Below the pieces are notes generated by a model. The model saw nothing but the letters and a program-made list of their open reading frames with translations. It did no database searches and was not told the origin of the DNA. A stretch of 64,000 nt of DNA, taken from NCBI GenBank assembly GCA_963070105.1, contig OY718808.1, positions 3,099,738-3,163,737 on the forward strand. Direction: 5' to 3'. The first letter of the stretch is position 1. The number at the start of each line of letters is the position of its first letter. Below are positions 29,708 to 42,306 of the stretch, in pieces. Source of the stretch: Litomosoides sigmodontis. Lineage: Eukaryota; Nematoda; Chromadorea; Rhabditida; Onchocercidae. The position numbers and the translations under genes are program-made.

Positions 29708-31343
29708 TTAGAATCCACGCAACTGCTTGCAATTTGCGCCAGATGATGGAATTACCTGAAAGCAATACCTTCCATAAGTAATTTGTTTAATTGCTATCTT
29801 ACAGGGCTATACTTTTAAGGGATATCATTCAAAATTATTAATAGGTTCGAGAAACAAGATGAAAAACAACTGAAAGGAATCAAATCAAATCCATTTATGC
29901 AATGTTCATCTCTATTCTAAAGTAGAACAAATAAATACTAACCTCCCTCACCGCATTTTTTAAGTTATCTTGCGTGATTAACAGCTGTTCCTCAGGTAAT
30001 ATCATTCCAGCTTCCACCGCTCTGATCCGCTCCCGTATTGCATCCATTTGTGCACGCGATATTACCGCATGTAAATCTGCTCCTGATGACAAATGGCTAC
30101 AGGATGCTGCCTAGAAAAGAAATCTTTCAAGAAATACGAAAAAAGAAATGGAAACTGATATAAGGTTATTCTAACAAACATTTCAATAAGATCAAATATA
30201 CTTAATAATACATGGATATAATCACGAAATCAAACTCGCTTGTGCGCCCAGGCTAACCAATACACCACTTTAACAAAAATCACGCTTATTTCAAATACAC
30301 TTTTTAAGGCGAAATTTATAGACCATGCTAAAAAGTTCATTATGTTAACTACTTTTAGTATTCTTTCACAAATCTTAATAAAAAACAAAGCTATGGGAGC
30401 CTATTTATAAATAAATTAACTTCATCATGACATACAATTGCTTTCAAATCGACATCATCGGTAAATGCTATATTTCGACTAGCTGCACGGAGTATACGCT
30501 CCTGTGTTACGATATCCCTTGTTCCAGTTACTTCAATAATTTTATCGAATCTTCAAACAAAATAAGAAATACTGAAAAGGAACAAATTTAAATAAAACCT
30601 TTCATTTTTTAGAAATGATGAGCTGCATAAAAAACCATGAAATGCAACAGAACATAACAAAAGTTTTTTGAATTACCTTCCTGGCCTCAGCAAAGATGAG
30701 TCCAGCAAATCAAGCCGATTTGTAGCTCCCAAAACGAAGATTTTCGAATCTTCCAAACAATCTAATTCTGCAGTTAATTGTGATACAATGCTAAAAATAA
30801 ATGATTTGGAATCGCAAATGATGGTGGCGGTAACATAATACAACGATTATAAAAATTGATATTTTGAATTATACAACTGATAAACCCACTTATCAACTAC
30901 ACGGCTGGAATCACCGCAGCGACCTCGTTTGGAAGCAAGAGAGTCAAGTTCGTCGAAGAATAATACGCAAGGTTCAGCCATTCGCGCCTTCTCAAAAACT
31001 AAAAGAATTGATTTAATAAATTTTAAGCATCTATAACACCTTCCTTTTTACCACTACTATAACTATTTAATTTAAATTTGAACGCTTCGCTATTTAGTAA
31101 ACGTACACATGATTCGGTAATACCGCCAGTTATGTATGATTCAGATTGCTGCAAAAAATGACCTTTACGGACGTTTGCTTCACTTTGGCCAACATATTTG
31201 TTAAGAAGTTCAGGTCCCTTGACGCTCAGAAATGTTATTTTAAACTGATTTGCGACGGCTGCAAAGTAACAGGTAAGAATATTTCCAATGTTATATTAAA
31301 AAAAATCAACACAAATCCAAATAATGAACTTCTCTTATAATTT

Positions 31344-31414
<71 letters not shown>

Positions 31415-34400
31415 ATATATCACTGAAAAAAAATATTCATTAGTTTAATGGAAAATGTGAATAAATCAACGTCCATAACTCCCGACCACCTAGAAATTTT
31501 AATCTTTTAAGCAAACATAAACCATTATATGGCCCTTCTGCCAGTGTTACTCAGCAATTGAACTCGAACCTTTAGCAATGAGTGTTTTACCACAACCAGG
31601 AGGACCGTACAACAAAGCCCCACTACGTTTCATGTTCTTCTTCCCTCGCAAATTCAAAGTTAAACTTTCAATAACAACTTGCTTAACATCGTCTAAACCG
31701 CCAACATCGTCCCACGTCACCTTTGGAATCTACAAATTTACTTATATGTAATGCAAAAAAAATTATAGTTTCAAGGCGACACGCCGTTAAACCTATATAT
31801 AATAATATTATAACATGATTCCTTAAACCTTGAAAACTTGAGTTGAAAGCTTTTGTTTGTCTTCATAGTCTGTTTTTTTTTTTGGAATATTTGAAGTTCA
31901 TGTTGTCCGAAATGGAAGAGACGAGTTCAAACAGGAGATGGCGAACTAAAGACTGATGTTAACCAGAACCGATAACAGTAACTCCAAAGCATTAAAGATT
32001 CAAAGTGTTTTTGTGGTTTCCTGAAGGATAAATCCAGTTGGCTTGAACTTACAATTGGTGCTCCAACTTTATCAGCCAATCTCTTGTTACGTGCATCAAT
32101 TGCCCATATGAAATGTTCAGTCATCAGCTTCGATCTATAAACAGGAATTCCAAGTATTTAAAAACATCATGTATCCTAATTATTCTCTCTTGAAGAGTAT
32201 TTAAAAAAACTCACGAGTTTGTAGTGTATTTTCGAAAGGATGCATCCGACAACAGAGCATGCATATCCGACAAAGTAAATCCCTAAAATTTGGCAAATTA
32301 CGCATATCGTTTATTTTCAATTATGTCGTTATTGTTGGATATTCGACACTCTCTGATCTGACGAACTGGGATATTCAAAATAAACAGCAAACTCCAAAAA
32401 CAGTGCAGAATCTACCGTTGTCTGATGAGTAATTGCAGCAGTATCGATAAGATTTGACTCATCAACTTCACGCACAATTATAGATTTCCGATCTTCTTCG
32501 GTAAGTAGCGGGATTTCGAAATGGTAAAGGATTAGAGAACGCAATGATATCGGTAACGTTCGCAATTTGTCACAATTACAAACCAGAAATATAGCAGGTA
32601 TGGTGGAACTTTTAAGAAATTTCATCAAACATGCCAACCCCCGAGCATCTGCAAAATAGGCTAATGCTTGAAAACGCTGAAAAACCGTATATTTGACATT
32701 GAAATAAATCGAACTTGCCGTTAAGGTTGCTAATATTCCCAAAAAATGTATTGCAGAAATTTAGCAAGAATTAATAAACAGAATTATAACATTACACATT
32801 CTCCAACAATGATCTGCACCGATCTTTTTAAGAGAGCTCTAGTTTAGATCTCTAAGATTAAGTATTCCTACTTCTTTAAAATGAGAGCATAACAAACAAT
32901 GTTTTCGGTCATCTAATTTCACATGAAGAAATTATTGCAAATGAAAATGCTGCAGTTATGAAGCATATTACGCAGAGCGCTACCACTTAATGTTCAACAC
33001 AGCAGAGATTAAAATGATTTAGATAGCAGAAAATTAAAATTTTCCTGTTGCGAATATTAATAAAACACCTGGATTGGCGCCATATGAGTCGTAGCCAAGT
33101 AGATCTGCGTTCAGAAGAGCCAACAATGAAAAAGCACTTGCTGAGGCTGCAGGAATTCATATATTAAAAACAAATTAAGAAATTAAAAAAAAAAACCAAA
33201 ACTGCAAGACTAGGTAAAGTAATATTCCTACGAATTTGAATTCAAAACTGGATTAAGCAAGAAGTTGGAAGGGAAAAAACAATTATAGAGCATTTTCAAC
33301 ATAATCAGAAAAAAAAACCTTTTTCAAAAACACTACGAATATTTGTTTCATAAGTCCCAGGTGAGTCACTCCAAATATCAAAACAGTTGCAGAAGTTAAC
33401 GTCCAAATGTACCAGAGAAGACATGTGCTTTAGGAACAATTTCTTCCCGGAACCTGGTGAACCACTGAGAAGTATAACCAAAGTTGACAAAGATGTGTTC
33501 AAGCTACTATTAGCTTCTATCAACGAACAAATTCTTTGCGCTATTCCTGAGAATTTTTCAGGTACGTAACACGTAACATCACTGTATGGGATCCTATCAT
33601 AAATCTCCTTATCCTGCAAAATAAGAGTAGTATTATTCAAATAAACCAAAAGCAAAGCTGGTTTACAATTCGATGGAAAACAGTCTAAAGATTGGCTTTA
33701 CTTTTAGAGACCAGAACAAAAGCCTAAAAAATATATTTTAGAAATTCGTAACAATACGGAATGTCAATAAAATCTGAAAGGACTAGCGGAATACAATTCG
33801 CCAAGATTCACAAAAGCTATAAAATTTGGCGAACAATATTTCGCTACGAGGAAGCTGAGCTCAACAACGAAAGAGAAATTTTTTAAATGTAATTCAAATA
33901 TGAAATTTCTTTTTTCGTGCAAGAATGATTGAAAATCAAGGAACCTGATATAATGTTGTATTGCGCGAATCGACAATAGCTTCTGATGGTCTCACTGCAT
34001 CTTCGAAGTAAAGAATCTAGAAATGTAACATTTACATAAAATAAAATTAAGAAATCGGCAACAAAAATCACCAGTTCTTTCAAGAAAAAATTCATTCATA
34101 GCTCCCCAAAACCTAGAGTTTATCATAGGAAGTATTGTAATTACCTTGAAAAATATCTCCTTCACTTTTTTGCTCCATGGTTTACGCCAACGAATAGCAA
34201 TAGTATCCCCTATCGCAACCACTCTAAAGAAATATAATATCAGTTACATAAAAGTTACATCAACAGTAGAATGCATGAGTTTTAAAAATCTACATTCTAG
34301 CAAAATGTATTGCGCATGAAATTGTAAGTTCGTATGAAAAAATTAACAACGTTCATCTATAATGGCGCAACGCATGATGTAATAACCGAACTGATACATA

Positions 34401-35736
34401 TCACATTTGCATCATTTTCATTCATAATAATTGATAAGATGACAGAAATTTCTGCAGATAATCGAGTGAGAGAACAAAAAAAAGAACAAAAATATAGACC
34501 TTGGTGTTCGAAAATAGTCCCGAAGTTCGTCAGAATAATCGGACCATGGATCATAAAATGATGTAATAATTAAGGCAATATGAACACCGCATGAAATACA
34601 TAATTCTGTCTCATCGACAATATTCGAACAACAGCAAGTCTAAAAATAACAAGTCCTCATCAATCGAACTAAATATGCATAGTACATCACTCTGTAAAAA
34701 TTATGTTAGCATATTTGCAGTTGCTCAAGCTCCAGCCACACTAATTAGTAACTGTAATTTTGCAACACTCTCCTCAAATAGGAAAAAAACTTTCTTACTA
34801 AAAATATAAGAGACTCGTTGCGATGAGTACAATATAATGAAATATAGTACAATCAATGACGAGATACGGTAGGAAATGATCATGTTGAGAATAAACTGCA
34901 TGAATTGTTATTTCAATAATTCAAATGCTTAAAAGCATAGCAGGGAAAAAAACAATAACTACAAAATAAATTCCCACAATCAATGAATCTGCACATCACT
35001 TATGAAGATAAATTTCGAGGTCAAATAATGTATGCAACGCATATAATCAACATAGTAACACATGACCCTATAAAATACGATTGTGATTTGATGGGAAGAA
35101 TTAAGCAAAAATAGTTTGAGTGATCAGATTAATAATTATTTGAAGGAATGGAGGCATCTATGGTAAAAAATTCTGGAACAACAGTTTAATAACAATTGGA
35201 ATTTGTACGTAAGCCAAAATAAGTATATAAATTTAAAAAAAAACCTCGATTAATGCATCCTCAAGATTAAACCCTCTATTGGAAAGATTAAATGCGCCAA
35301 GTTCATCGATAAAAGCAACAGGTTCGTCGCACAGTATTGGATAAATTTCGATCGGACATATTACTGTTTTTTTAGCATCATTGTTACGATTTTTCACAAT
35401 TAATTTTTGTACATTTTTGACATTATCTGTAATAAGCGGAGCATAGCGACAACCAATCCATATTGCTGTTCCAGAGCTAAAAATATTCTCAATTATAAAT
35501 ATTTTGAATTAAATCAACTAATAACATTTTATATCAGTTTCCAAATGGAACAGTCTGACAGCAAAAATTTTGGAACGTCGGCAAAAAAACCATTTTTATG
35601 ATATAATGCAGAGGATAACAAATTATAATCAGTATGATTTCAGAGTAAAAAAAATCGGCACTTTAAGGTTAGAAAAAGCTTAAATGCGGATGCAGTTCCT
35701 TCTTGTAGGAAACCCTACCATTTACATCAGAACCTG

Positions 35737-35832
<96 letters not shown>

Positions 35833-36210
35833 CAAACAGAATGGGACATTCTCTGTTCCTGCTGGTTTTTCATTCATAGCCACTATTTTACTTTCTTACC
35901 AAACCGAAACCACCTGTTTATCCTTTGAACAGTTAAAGCAATACATTTACCAGTGGTGAAGAGTGATTAATGTTAAATTTCGACAATCACTGTTTGATAT
36001 CAACTATTGAACACGATCTTCGTTACTTAGGAGGATAGAAAATCGAAACCTGTGAAGACCATAACGAGAATTCTTCCTGACAGAAATTTGCTTATGACCT
36101 CGATGCATCCAGATGTACCAACTTCGATTTTTTTGTGGCTGTCTTATGTACAATGACGCCAAAAATTGCGCAAGCTCATAGTACAACAAAATCGACTTAT
36201 ATCGTTTCAT
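29708..36210 (-). CDS. PEX6: PEX6, peroxisomal AAA+ ATPase, 752 residues, 17 exons
   Basis: PEX6 pairs with PEX1 in the hexamer that pulls the import receptor PEX5 out of the peroxisome membrane. Exons: 36210-36050, 35476-35245, 34639-34500, 34223-34145, 34016-33945, 33613-33319, 33140-33069, 32648-32416, 32282-32215, 32134-32053, 31729-31570, 31258-31163, 30998-30890, 30790-30677, 30550-30421, 30110-29943, 29755-29708; all phases agree. Seen: the N-domain motif [17 protein letters not shown]1 with P-loop GSPGSGKK (about 279) and no acidic Walker B; D2 with [11 protein letters not shown]-loop GPPGCGKT (about 520), VGQSEANVR, Walker [24 protein letters not shown], then the SGADL helix. The length is close to the worm protein (about 720) and shorter than the human one (980). 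The first exon (start MKRYKSILL) fits the phase but is not conserved enough to be certain, and the last 15 residues (VIPSSGANC...) are also less certain. The BMP gene lies 1.1 kb upstream on the same strand. Confidence 0.92.
31345..31408. repeat. (TA)n tract in a PEX6 intron
   Basis: About 32 TA units in the intron between the PEX6 exons at 31729-31570 and 31258-31163, which splits the D2 P-loop from the following strand. Confidence 0.95.
35740..35831. repeat. (TA)n tract in PEX6 intron 1
   Basis: About 46 uninterrupted TA units in the predicted first intron of PEX6 (36049-35477). Confidence 0.95.
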
Positions 36211-37338
36211 AACAATCCAAAATGATAGCAGCCTAGGAGTTAAAAAAATTGATAAAACTTATACGAATAAATCGAAGAAAAGCGTCCGACATAGTAAAAA
36301 CTTTACTGCCATCAACTGATATGTTAGCAAACTCCAAACCTTTTGCAAAAAAATGATAGCAAAGTTGATTCAAAAAAGTGGGCACAAATATGAATGATAT
36401 TAATAATATCAATTCAGGCATTAGGATGACGGTATTCAGCTGATAATATATGTGTGGAAAACTATGATGTAGTCAAGTAAACCAAACAGGTTTTATTTAA
36501 AAAATACATGCAAAGTATAAGATAGAAAATGACATCAAAACAAAACGTTCTATTTTACAAATAATAATATATGCAGCAAAATTTCTGCCATGTGAACAAT
36601 TTCATTGTATATGAAACAAACTCTGTGATGCACATCGATGACCAGCGTATTTGATAAGGAATGCTCGTAAACAAAATTATGCAGGATAGAGCACCGATTT
36701 TTTCATTGCATAATAAATTTAAACACATTTTGTTTTAAAAGTACAAGTACAAGAATAAAAGATGTACTCACCCATATTGCTCCAAAGAAACACGGTAGAG
36801 TTAATCACGGGATGGAGTATAAGCTAATAAAAGAATAACAATATCCGTAATGTGTGGATGTAAACAACTATTGTGGGCCTAAAGTCTGCCTGCACACCAA
36901 ACAAGAACTAGTGTACGAGTGCACGACAAATCAGTCTAAGTAACATTTCTCATCAGCAAACTTCTGGAAAGCAACTTAAACATATTTAATTAACGTTCCG
37001 TATTTCAAGCGCATTTTGACCTCACGCACTAAATACTTATCCAGAGTTTGGTGATAAATTGGACCCTGAAATTTGTGCGATACTACAGAACACATGACCA
37101 CTGAGGTTTTAGGAAAAACAATATCAAAACCTAGTGTATTCGCCAGTTCTCTCTTTGATCCATATTAAAGAGTACCCAAAAAAGTTTGGTCATGTTTTAA
37201 AATAATGTTGGAAAGAATAAAATTACCTATGTAAGGGGAAAATTAAATATAATGTGAATAATGCATAGATGTAAAGCTTTCGCAGGAATGAAAAACTGCC
37301 CATTTCCAGCTACTGACGACCTCAATCACGCATTTGCA
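36211..37338. other. Spacer between the BMP ligand gene and PEX6
   Basis: About 1.1 kb between the stop codon of the BMP gene and the predicted PEX6 start, both on minus. On the minus strand the sequence AACTCCTAG ends about 27 bp before the PEX6 ATG, which would serve as a trans-splice or 5'-UTR acceptor. A short frame at 36421-36233 (MPELILL...) is open but is not needed by any model. If the pair is an operon, this spacer would hold the 3' end of the first message. Confidence 0.45.
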
Positions 37339-40300
37339 CTACTGGCAACCGCAATCACGTACTTGCATATCTTTGTAGCGTTTCAATACTACATTTTGAG
37401 CATTATCGATGAATAATATTTTCATTGAGCGCAACGATGAAGGTGCGCATTTTGCTTCTGATGTTCTGCAAATATGGCCAAACATTATATAAAAATATTA
37501 AAAATGTATTTTTCTCGCTCAACTTAAATTCAAAATATGACCTACAAAAGATCCTTCATAAATGGCCGTAATCTGAAGACGAAACAAGACTCGGAATGAC
37601 AAGGCCAAATTCCAGAGAAACTTTTGAGTTGCAAAGGAAGCAAAACGCCTCTTCAGATTGCACAGAAAAGTAATCCATACATCACATGTATAAAAATGTT
37701 TTGGATATGCATTTCCGGTATATTTTAGATAGACGCAAAAATTTATGGGATAGTAAAAATAATGCTTTTCATATAATAAACTTGCCTAGTCACATACGAT
37801 TTCTAATCAGTTTAACAGTTTTCAAACAATATATTTTTTTAAATCACCAAAACTAAAAAACTAAGATAATAATTTTTCCTTTATTCTCATTTTTTCGTAT
37901 AACTATCTAATAAAACGTAAAATAAATTGGTATAAAACCATAATGAATAGATCCACGAAGAAAAAAAGAAAGTATTACTATCCCATAAATTCGAACAGCA
38001 TCAAACAACTGCTTATGTAAACTATGCTAATATATCATCCTATATAAAAACAAACCTGGTCGGATCGATAAGATGAACAAGCGTCTGGACGATAGCATGA
38101 TTCGTTGCATTCATATGGTTATTCAACGGAAATGAACAAAAACCATCACAATAATATGCATGATAACCGTCGGGTGCAATAACCCAATCCTATAGAATTC
38201 ACAAACAACATTGCGAGTTGCAAATCCCTTACAATAAAAGGTAAGGATATCTTAAAATAAGAAAGTAACTCAAAATTTCCAATCATTCAGTATAGCTTTT
38301 ATTGAGTAAAATGGTTGACCTATCCCGAAACTTCGAATAATCGTGCTGAGAAATAAAAAATTCAGCATTCACCTGCCAACCGAGATCTTTAAAGTCCACG
38401 TAAAGTGTCCTCCTACGGCAGCCTTTATTAGAAGCTGAAAACAAATTAAACATAACAGTGAATACATATGTAAAGCATATAAATTCAGTTAGAAGATTAA
38501 AAAAATAAAATGCCTGAATGTCGCAATGGATCAGGTCTCGCGGAAAAGCCATATCCATAATCATCAAAAGCATTAGTTTCATCAGATACACTACGTTTAC
38601 TCCGCTGGTGAATATGGTTTCCACCGTCCACAAAGGAAGCTATTCCAAAGCCACGCCACTCACCAAAATTTTCCAAAAGCTTTCTCTCTCCTGAAGCTAT
38701 CATAAAATAAATGCGTGAAAGATTTTAAAACCAGCTGATTATAAACCGAGTAAAATGAAATTCATCATAATAGTTTTCTTTAAAACTTCACTTCCTTTCT
38801 GACCTAGCAAGCAAAATAGCATCTTCAGATATGAAATCAAATTGTGTTCTCTTTGGAATCAATAAAGGTATGTGGAAAATCAAGCATAAATTATCAAACT
38901 GAACAGACAAACCACGCGATGAGATTGCATACAGAGTTATTGTACTAAGAATTGACCGATTATGAATCCAATGCAGCACTATTTCGGTAATATTTATGAT
39001 AAAATGTCCGCTACTTGATATACGTGATTCCACCGTTTTTGTATAACTTAGATTTCTAAACATGTAAAATAAAATACTGATTTGAGAGAAAGAGCCAAGA
39101 CTGGAAAAAATTTTGCATGCTTATAAGCAAGTTGAAATCAATTTCTATTACGTTTCAGCAGTGCATAAAAAACTACCACTAACAAAAATAGAAGCAAAAG
39201 GAAATTCCTCATGCAAGTAAGTTGGAAGCAATAAGCACCACAGAGAGCTTTATGTTAAAAAGTAATCATCACCGAATTTTGGTGAAAACAAATAAACAAA
39301 TCTTGAAAACTATCAATCAGCTTAATAGTTTTTGTTACAGCAAAACCTCAAATGGGGAATAGTTGCGAAGATGCGCTGTGGTTTCATCGAGCCATTAAAG
39401 AATATCCGAAGTTCAGCATGCATAAGCTGGCCACCAATCGGTATATTAGCAAGATCGAACTGCAAACTCGTGCCGTAATTTGGTACTGTTCTCTGCTCTA
39501 AAAAGTACTTCCTCGTCAAATATTGGAAATTCTAACAATATATTCATGTAAAAGTAATTTAATTACTGCAATACTGAAGACTTTACAAATGCAAATGACA
39601 TCATGCACTGACTAATTGAGGAGCAAAGATGAAAGGTACTGAAGTATGTGCTCCAGTTTGCGCTCCGGTAACCACATGAGAGGATTAAACAAAAAATTAT
39701 TTCAATGATAGAAAGAGACATCTGCATATATTACTACTTCGTGGTAAGAATGAAATAATTGTATCAGCTTCGCCTAATTCAATGGCTTCTTTCTCGTTCG
39801 CTGACAATAACTGTCCACTAGCCAAATACCTAAATTGTAAATCAAGCATTTTATCCATTTAACTAAAAATCTGCAAAATAAAGTGAAGAAAAACTTTTGT
39901 AGAAAGAAGTTGACAGATTTAACGCCTAATGGATCTTTACCTGGGGAATTAAATGAACACATTGTTTTAAGGATGCAGAATTCCCTTTTCAAAAAAAAAC
40001 TCGCCTCTTCTTCTAGCAACATTATGTTTTAATCAACAACCTTTTTCAAAGTTACTCGCCTAATTTCAAGAATAATTATGAGAAAAAATACTTGTAGGCA
40101 GGATTCAACTCCACGTCATGTTCCAAGTTTCGATACAGGTCTGCCATAAACCGTGATGCTATGTCATCTTTTACGCCAGCAACTACCGGTTTTGGATATT
40201 CAATTCCCAACAATTCCAATATTTTCGACTCTAATCTTGCACTTCTATGCCTGTAAAACCTTTTTTTTTGTAAACGTACCATTTCTGAAGAATTTTAGGA

Positions 40301-41300
40301 AAAGTGCCCCATTTTTGTGAAACAACATTCAACTATGTTCAAAAACTTCAGCAGTTTGAAATACATTTCGATAAAGTCAGTAAATACAGTATAATAACAT
40401 GTGTCACAATATAGTGTAAAAAACTTAGAATTTAGAAAAACAAGAAACCTAATAATAAGATATGAGAGTGCGCGTGATCCCTTCCATTCACTGCCATATT
40501 TCATATATTATTTCATCTACCCAAACTATTTGTATTAATCTGAGTAGATGTACAATTACAATATCAGTTTTGATTTTTTTGGTCCGTGAAATCGTCCTAC
40601 AACGATTTACTTTCGTCCACCCAAATATTTTAGCGGATTAGAGAAAAGTCTTACATAAAATCTCAAATAACGACAAAGTCAATTTTAAATTATTGAAGAT
40701 TCATTAGACTCCCTCTCTCATTCTTGTAAATGAATCTAAATCTACATATGCCCCCTCCCCAGGAGTTCAGAAAAAACAAAATAACATTTGCAACATTATA
40801 ATCCTTCAAAAAGCTTTTACGCTACACAGCCAAAAAAGGATTTTATGCCTTAGTGTAAAAAAGTTAAATGTGCCTTTAACCGCATCTCGAAATTTTCGAA
40901 CTTAGAACTGAAACTCGATTTTGGTCACCTTTCGAATAGAATACTTTTCAATCACTAAATGCATGCAAGATTAGCTAATTCACGTTTAGGAAACAAAAAA
41001 CTTATCATTTGAATAAAATAAAATAATTGATAAAAAAATGCAATATATAATTGTTCGCAATATAATTGCTTTCGCATATAATTGTTCTTCCAGTTATATT
41101 AACGCGTTCTTGATAAACACTGACTTCTCAGCTCCATTCGCTTCTAAAATAATTGAAAAGGTTGAAGACCTGCTAACAGAAAGTGGAATCGATTGTGCGT
41201 TTTCATTGTCTACATAAAAGCCTATTGATGTCTGCACCACACTGAAATAATAAACTGATAAGAAGAGCACCGACACAAACATTCGATTACCACAGTCCAT
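37339..41300 (-). CDS. BMP5-8/DBL-1-like TGF-beta ligand precursor, about 450 residues, 9 exons
   Basis: Secreted growth factor of the BMP branch. Exons: 41300-41125, 40250-40092, 39829-about 39740, 39497-39347, 39055-about 38795, about 38690-38514, 38434-38373, 38189-38056, 37465-37339. Seen: a hydrophobic signal ([16 protein letters not shown]); propeptide motifs [25 protein letters not shown] and [11 protein letters not shown]; a furin site RSKR in the sixth exon; and a mature domain with [71 protein letters not shown] and stop. The exon break after LGWQ is typical of BMP genes. The mature domain has only six cysteines: where BMPs read CCAP this reads KCAP, so the inter-subunit cysteine is lost. 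The intron at 38513-38435 uses a GC donor. Junctions bordering the exons near 39740 and 38795-38690 are approximate. It is closest to the BMP5-8/60A group by eye; orthology to C. elegans dbl-1 is likely but untested. Confidence 0.9.
38435..38513 (-). other. GC-AG intron in the BMP gene
   Basis: The exon ends ...CACATTCAG at 38514 and the next exon starts CTTCTAATAAAGG at 38434. Only a GC donor (AG|GCATTT) keeps the phase, giving RHSASNKGC across the junction. No GT lies nearby that would maintain the frame. Confidence 0.8.
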
Positions 41301-41312
41301 CTGAAAATTGAA
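41301..41312 (-). promoter_or_regulatory. Splice acceptor abutting the BMP start codon
   Basis: On the minus strand the sequence reads TTCAATTTTCAG directly followed by ATGGACTGT. An acceptor with AG immediately before the start codon is typical of spliced-leader trans-splicing in nematodes, although a cis-spliced 5' UTR exon would look the same. Confidence 0.55.
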
Positions 41313-41771
41313 TAAATCAAATGAACCAAAAAAAAACAAAAACAAATGAAAAGACGAACATATGATAATTTAGTAACACCTAATTCATTACTCTCCCCTT
41401 TTCTTAATAATTAATGTGAGAAAAGAAATTCACAAATATTAACCGTCATAACCTACTTCTACCTCTTGCATTATTTCTCCAATAAGAACAAAAGATGCAC
41501 GGTACAACCTGTGCTGTCGTTTTTACATATGTTTTTACATATTTGGTGCATATGTTTTTACATATGCAAAATAAACTTGCTTACACTGAAATTAGACACA
41601 TTTCGAAGCACTAAAGACTAAAGCACTAGCAGTCACTCGACCTTTTATCCTCCCGAGAGCTATGCAAAAGGAACATTTGAATCTCACAAAAACATTAACG
41701 ACGTTCAAATTAGAGCACATGCTGCAACAGTCGCAAATGTCTTATAATTTATTTACGGATTACTGTATCTG

Positions 41772-41791
41772 CTTCTAGATTGTTCTCGAAT
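41772..41791 (+). promoter_or_regulatory. Four-unit heat-shock element upstream of STI1
   Basis: cTTCt-aGAtt-gTTCt-cGAAt: four contiguous 5-bp units in alternating orientation, the HSF-1 binding pattern, with one mismatch (GAT for GAA in unit 2). It lies about 515 bp before the STI1 ATG. STI1/Hop genes are known heat-shock-factor targets, which makes the match functionally sensible. Confidence 0.7.
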
Positions 41792-41796
41792 TAAGA

Positions 41797-41806
41797 GGGC
41801 GGGACG
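41797..41806 (+). promoter_or_regulatory. GC box (GGGCGGGAC)
   Basis: GAGGGCGGGACG is an Sp/KLF-type GC box 6 bp right of the heat-shock element and conspicuous in such AT-rich DNA. Confidence 0.45.
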
Positions 41807-42306
41807 TTTAGAGACATTTTCGGGTACAGGCTTAGTTCAGTGGTCGGTGGTCGGGTGGGCTCTGCTTGCTGGACGTTGCATTTGCATGTGAGGCGAAGGG
41901 AAGTTCGAGCTGTCTTCCCGAGGTATCATTCTACTTGGTCAGTAGTGGTCGGTTGTTGGAGTTGGACATACGGCGCTCTGGAGAGTGCCACTTTCACCGT
42001 CTTACTCTTCCTATAGCTTAGGACAATCATTAAGCACCATATTAGGAAGCATCTTTCCATACAGTGAGTGGTTATGAGTTCAACTCCGATAATATGGACC
42101 TCGCCATTCAGTGATGTACAGTGGTGAAGTGTTTAGTAATGTGTTTATTCAAATGGTGAAACATATTGAATGCAATAAAGTATTCATCTATGCGGTTCTC
42201 TTTTATTTTCGTGTAATTCTCAATTTCACATAAATCGCGATTTTTAGGCAATATAAGCAATAAAAGTGTTGACAGCGAAAAGCAGTGTTGTTCGTGAACA
42301 GTAAGC

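Larger units (their letters stand above)
41303..42306. promoter_or_regulatory. Divergent promoter region, BMP gene (left) and STI1 (right)
   Basis: About 1.0 kb between head-to-head genes. The half nearer STI1 (about 41790-42000) is clearly richer in G+C than its surroundings and holds repeated GTGGTCGGT words near 41839, 41846 and 41945. It contains the heat-shock element and GC box listed separately. A TTTTTAG acceptor ends at about 42247, roughly 60 bp before the STI1 ATG, and could be the trans-splice site of STI1. Confidence 0.65.

Noticed and set aside
31080..31157. Alternative PEX6 exon reading QSESYITG before VFEKAR
   Set aside because: It mimics the QSEENVRE motif and has the right length. 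However, the exon at 31258-31163 supplies the true motif ([11 protein letters not shown]) with matching phase and conserved upstream sequence, so this stretch is intron.
36233..36421. Minus-strand frame starting MPELILLISF before PEX6
   Set aside because: It ends in a stop before the PEX6 start and no splice pairing joins it to a neighbour. It may be leader or UTR sequence.
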